A DNA stretch of 16,380 nt from positions 1-16,380 of the forward strand of contig CAKRCJ010000015.1 in NCBI GenBank assembly GCA_934307185.1, read 5' to 3'. Below are positions 14,430-16,380 of this stretch, in pieces. Within the stretch, counting starts at the first letter, position 1, and each line of letters starts with the position of its first letter. This DNA is from an uncultured Roseburia sp. GTDB taxonomy: Bacteria > Bacillota > Clostridia > Lachnospirales > Lachnospiraceae. The position numbers and the translations under genes were made by a program. The notes under the pieces are model-generated. The model did not search any database. It saw only the letters and a list, made by a program, of their open reading frames with translations, and was not told where the DNA came from.

Positions 14430-15516
14430 ATATCTGCTGCAATAAATTTTTCACATGAAATGCTTCATCAAATGCAATCTCATCTTCTAAGATTTCTAAT
14501 GTCTCCTCGGAATGTTCTACCTCTCTGGAAAAAATTCTCGCCGTTGCAATACGGTCTTTCAATTGAAAGCTTTCCCCATTTTCAAAGAAACGGACCATGT
14601 CCATATCCCGGATTACAAGATAACCTGCCACTGCAAACTGCGCTTTGGCTAACACATTTCCGTCATACCATGCACGCATAAAATACCGGTATGTAAAGTA
14701 AACCATGATGTGTTCATACCAGATTTCATTATAATCTGCGGAACGCTTATACTGCTCTAACGCTTCCTTATAAGAATGTGTTTCAAAAAATGCCCGGACA
14801 CGCTGCTTTACGTCAATCCATTCTTCATTGACATTCTCCAATTCGTCAAATGTATCCATTCTGGCATGAAAATATTCCACCGGCTCCCACGGTTCTTCGT
14901 CAGGATTTTCCATTACATTCTGCAGCTTCTCGCAGAATAAAAGATATTCACGGATACGCGTATCCATCGTCTTATCCCTGTTCTGCAAAATAGCAACCGC
15001 CTGATTTCTGTATTCCTCTAAATGTGAACAGAACTCTTCCATATCCTCTTCGAATGGTTCTTCCTCGTCCTCATAGAACTCGTCTTCTATTCCCATATCC
15101 GGCAGTTCTATATCTTCATAGCACATTTTCCCATTATCAGAAAAAATAATGCGTCCTACCTCTTCACAGGAAACGCTTAAAGATTTTTCTCTCACATTGC
15201 CATATTCTACTACAAATCTCGGATATTCTGTACAGACCTCACACAATGCTTCCTCACCGAGTTCCGTATATAAATCACAGAGCTTTTGTTTATTTAAAAA
15301 CGGACACCAGCCATTTTCCTGCAAAATAAAGCTGTGCTCGCCATCCTCCGTCGTGGTCTGTCTTTTTAACCTTTTCCCAAAGTCTCCTTCAATCGACTCA
15401 TAATAATCGAAGCTGTCTTCATCAATATCAATTTCCCAGCCAATGCAGCAGCTATGCTCGCATTTATCCGCAATGCACTGAAATGTTTTATAAAAGGAAG
15501 GTACTCTTAAAATCAT
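14428..15516 (-). CDS. fliB: FliB-type lysine-N-methylase (flagellin methylase family)
   Basis: A 362-residue protein of the FliB family, iron-sulfur enzymes known for methylating surface lysines of flagellin. The diagnostic cysteine clusters are near the N-terminus: FQCIADKCEHSCCIGWEIDID (12-32: C14, C19, C23, C24), WCPFL (C71), C80, CEVCTEYPR (C92, C95) and SVSCEEVGR (C117). Residues 133-170 are very acidic (EDEFYEDEEEPFEEDMEEF), probably a lineage insert. The C-terminal half is helical with many aromatics and a YFTYRYFMRAWYDG stretch (273-286). GAGGA precedes the ATG and overlaps the end of the small membrane-protein gene, 8 bases upstream. No flagellin gene is in the window, so its substrate is inferred from the family only. 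Confidence 0.85.
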   Translation of the reverse strand: MILRVPSFYKTFQCIADKCEHSCCIGWEIDIDEDSFDYYESIEGDFGKRLKRQTTTEDGEHSFILQENGWCPFLNKQKLCDLYTELGEEALCEVCTEYPRFVVEYGNVREKSLSVSCEEVGRIIFSDNGKMCYEDIELPDMGIEDEFYEDEEEPFEEDMEEFCSHLEEYRNQAVAILQNRDKTMDTRIREYLLFCEKLQNVMENPDEEPWEPVEYFHARMDTFDELENVNEEWIDVKQRVRAFFETHSYKEALEQYKRSADYNEIWYEHIMVYFTYRYFMRAWYDGNVLAKAQFAVAGYLVIRDMDMVRFFENGESFQLKDRIATARIFSREVEHSEETLEILEDEIAFDEAFHVKNLLQQI

Positions 15517-15524
15517 CTTATTTC

Positions 15525-15773
15525 TTAGTCCTCTTTAAAATAGTCACTTAACATATATCCGATACACCATACACCACCAGCTAAAGATAACAATAAAAAG
15601 CCCTGGATAAATGCTCCAAATAATACACTAAGAGACAAATGTCCTGCCAGCTGTGCGAGTATCACTTTTTTTATCGGTTTGGTCAGTATCTGCCATGCGC
15701 CAATATATATCCAGCCAAGGACACCAAGCGCGTAGGCTGCCGCTGCCAAAAAGGTTCTCCATGTAAATTTCAT
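15525..15773 (-). CDS. Small two-helix membrane protein, unknown function
   Basis: 82 residues, not recognised as a named family. Two hydrophobic segments (about 7-30 and 46-74) are joined by a short basic loop TKPIKK (31-36), followed by a charged DYFKED end. The topology is consistent with both ends on one side of the membrane. AAGGGGAG lies 7 bases before the ATG. It sits between nrdG (48-base gap) and fliB (8-base gap) and is probably in the same transcript. A 6-bp hairpin ATAGCA/TGCTAT (15809-15825) overlaps the end of nrdG but lacks a T-run. There is no clue that it works with either neighbour. Confidence 0.75.
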   Translation of the reverse strand: MKFTWRTFLAAAAYALGVLGWIYIGAWQILTKPIKKVILAQLAGHLSLSVLFGAFIQGFLLLSLAGGVWCIGYMLSDYFKED

Positions 15774-15821
15774 CTTTTTCTCCCCTTTTTCTATCCATAC
15801 CTGCTATCATAGCACAAAATG

Positions 15822-16340
15822 CTATTCCATCGCAACAATCACTTTCTTCTGCTCTCTTGTAGCAGGAATGTCTATTATTCTCTGGTTTTCGGAACCTCTG
15901 AATTTTAAAGAGATATTTTTTTTGTCTATCATAAACGGGCCATCCACTAAAACATCACAATAAGAAAGGATTTCATCGGTCACTTCACAGTTTGCCCGTC
16001 CTCCTTCTAAAAGGTCCTCGTAGACATAGCCGGTATAAATCCAGACTGTTTTCTGCGGAAGCTCTTTTCTGACGCGGCGGAGAAATTTTACAAGTGCCTT
16101 CTGATTGCATGGCTCCATCGGTTCCCCGCCGAGCAGTGTAATCCCCGCCATATAGGAAGGCTCTAATGATTTTATTATTTCGTCCTCTGTCTCCTCTGTA
16201 AACGGCATGCCGTAAGAAAAATCCCATGCTTCCTCGTTAAAGCAGCCTTTGCAGTGGTGCGTACAGCCGGATACAAATAAAGATACTCTTACACCCGGTC
16301 CATTTTCAATTGAATACGTTTTTATATTTGCATAATTCAT
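15822..16340 (-). CDS. nrdG: Anaerobic ribonucleoside-triphosphate reductase activating protein (radical SAM)
   Basis: A 172-residue activase that uses SAM and a 4Fe-4S cluster to install the glycyl radical on NrdD, enabling oxygen-independent dNTP synthesis. The radical-SAM triad CTHHCKGC (C26, C30, C33) lies in VSGCTHHCKGCFNEEAWDF. GGEP (71-74) and the N-terminal ENGPGVRVSLFVSGC segment are typical of NrdG, as is the compact length. The ATG at 16340 is preceded by AAAAGGAAC. nrdD usually lies directly upstream and would be just outside the window. The gene heads the visible part of a minus operon with the 82-residue membrane protein and FliB. Confidence 0.95.
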   Translation of the reverse strand: MNYANIKTYSIENGPGVRVSLFVSGCTHHCKGCFNEEAWDFSYGMPFTEETEDEIIKSLEPSYMAGITLLGGEPMEPCNQKALVKFLRRVRKELPQKTVWIYTGYVYEDLLEGGRANCEVTDEILSYCDVLVDGPFMIDKKNISLKFRGSENQRIIDIPATREQKKVIVAME

Positions 16341-16380
16341 AGCTTTGTTCCTTTTAACATGAAACGAAGCGGGATTTCTT

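Noticed and set aside
16354..16380. Possible last codons of an upstream gene (nrdD?) ending at a minus-strand TAA
   Set aside because: Only eight codons are visible (ending RFVSC) and the other frames are also open; too little to call a gene, although nrdD is expected just beyond the window.

Overview
The window looks like a chromosomal stretch from a low-GC Firmicute. The best fit is a motile, anaerobic member of the Lachnospiraceae (the Roseburia / Agathobacter / Butyrivibrio neighbourhood). This is an inference from AT-rich intergenic DNA, strong AGGAGG-type ribosome sites, TGnTATAAT promoters, an anaerobic ribonucleotide reductase activase (NrdG), a FliB-type flagellin lysine methylase, a flagellar-sigma-like promoter, and an aspartate aminotransferase of the PF12897 type. 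I see no IS element, prophage, CRISPR array or other clear mobile DNA. The region is mostly housekeeping genes with some lineage-specific genes among them.

Layout. Positions 1-843 (minus) hold most of ispE, cut by the window edge. A plus-strand gene at 1051-1686 encodes a 211-residue protein behind a sequence closely matching a sigma-28/sigma-D promoter. It converges on a two-gene minus unit, rarA (3183-4517) then an aspartate aminotransferase (1839-3125), and a shared hairpin terminator lies between them. After an AT-rich gap comes a second minus unit: a GNAT-DUF4190 fusion with a tyrosine-rich tail (5587-6498), then a membrane-anchored polysaccharide deacetylase (4852-5559). Back-to-back promoters separate it from plus-strand pncB (6718-8169), which is followed by tRNA-Leu(CAG) with its own promoter and terminator, then trmO (8394-9071).

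A long bidirectional terminator at 9078-9137 closes both trmO and a minus operon read in the order amidase (14063-13320), HEAT-repeat methyltransferase (13279-11792), GGDEF-EAL protein (11784-9136). Upstream of the amidase, on the opposite strand, is a compact unit: consensus promoter, perfect ribosome site, 42-codon gene (14236-14364) and an elaborate terminator. The last operon (minus) runs nrdG (16340-15822), an 82-residue membrane protein (15773-15525), and a FliB-type methylase (15516-14428).

Themes. Several genes concern the envelope and motility: the deacetylase, the amidase, the c-di-GMP enzyme, FliB, and the sigma-28-like unit. Others concern cofactor and RNA metabolism: IspE, PncB, TrmO and tRNA-Leu. 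The features most worth a second look are the 42-codon gene with its dyad-rich divergent promoter region, the sigma-28-like unit at 976-1686, the GNAT-DUF4190-tyrosine-tail fusion, the pncB leader, and the HEAT-methyltransferase whose NPPY motif reads NMPV.
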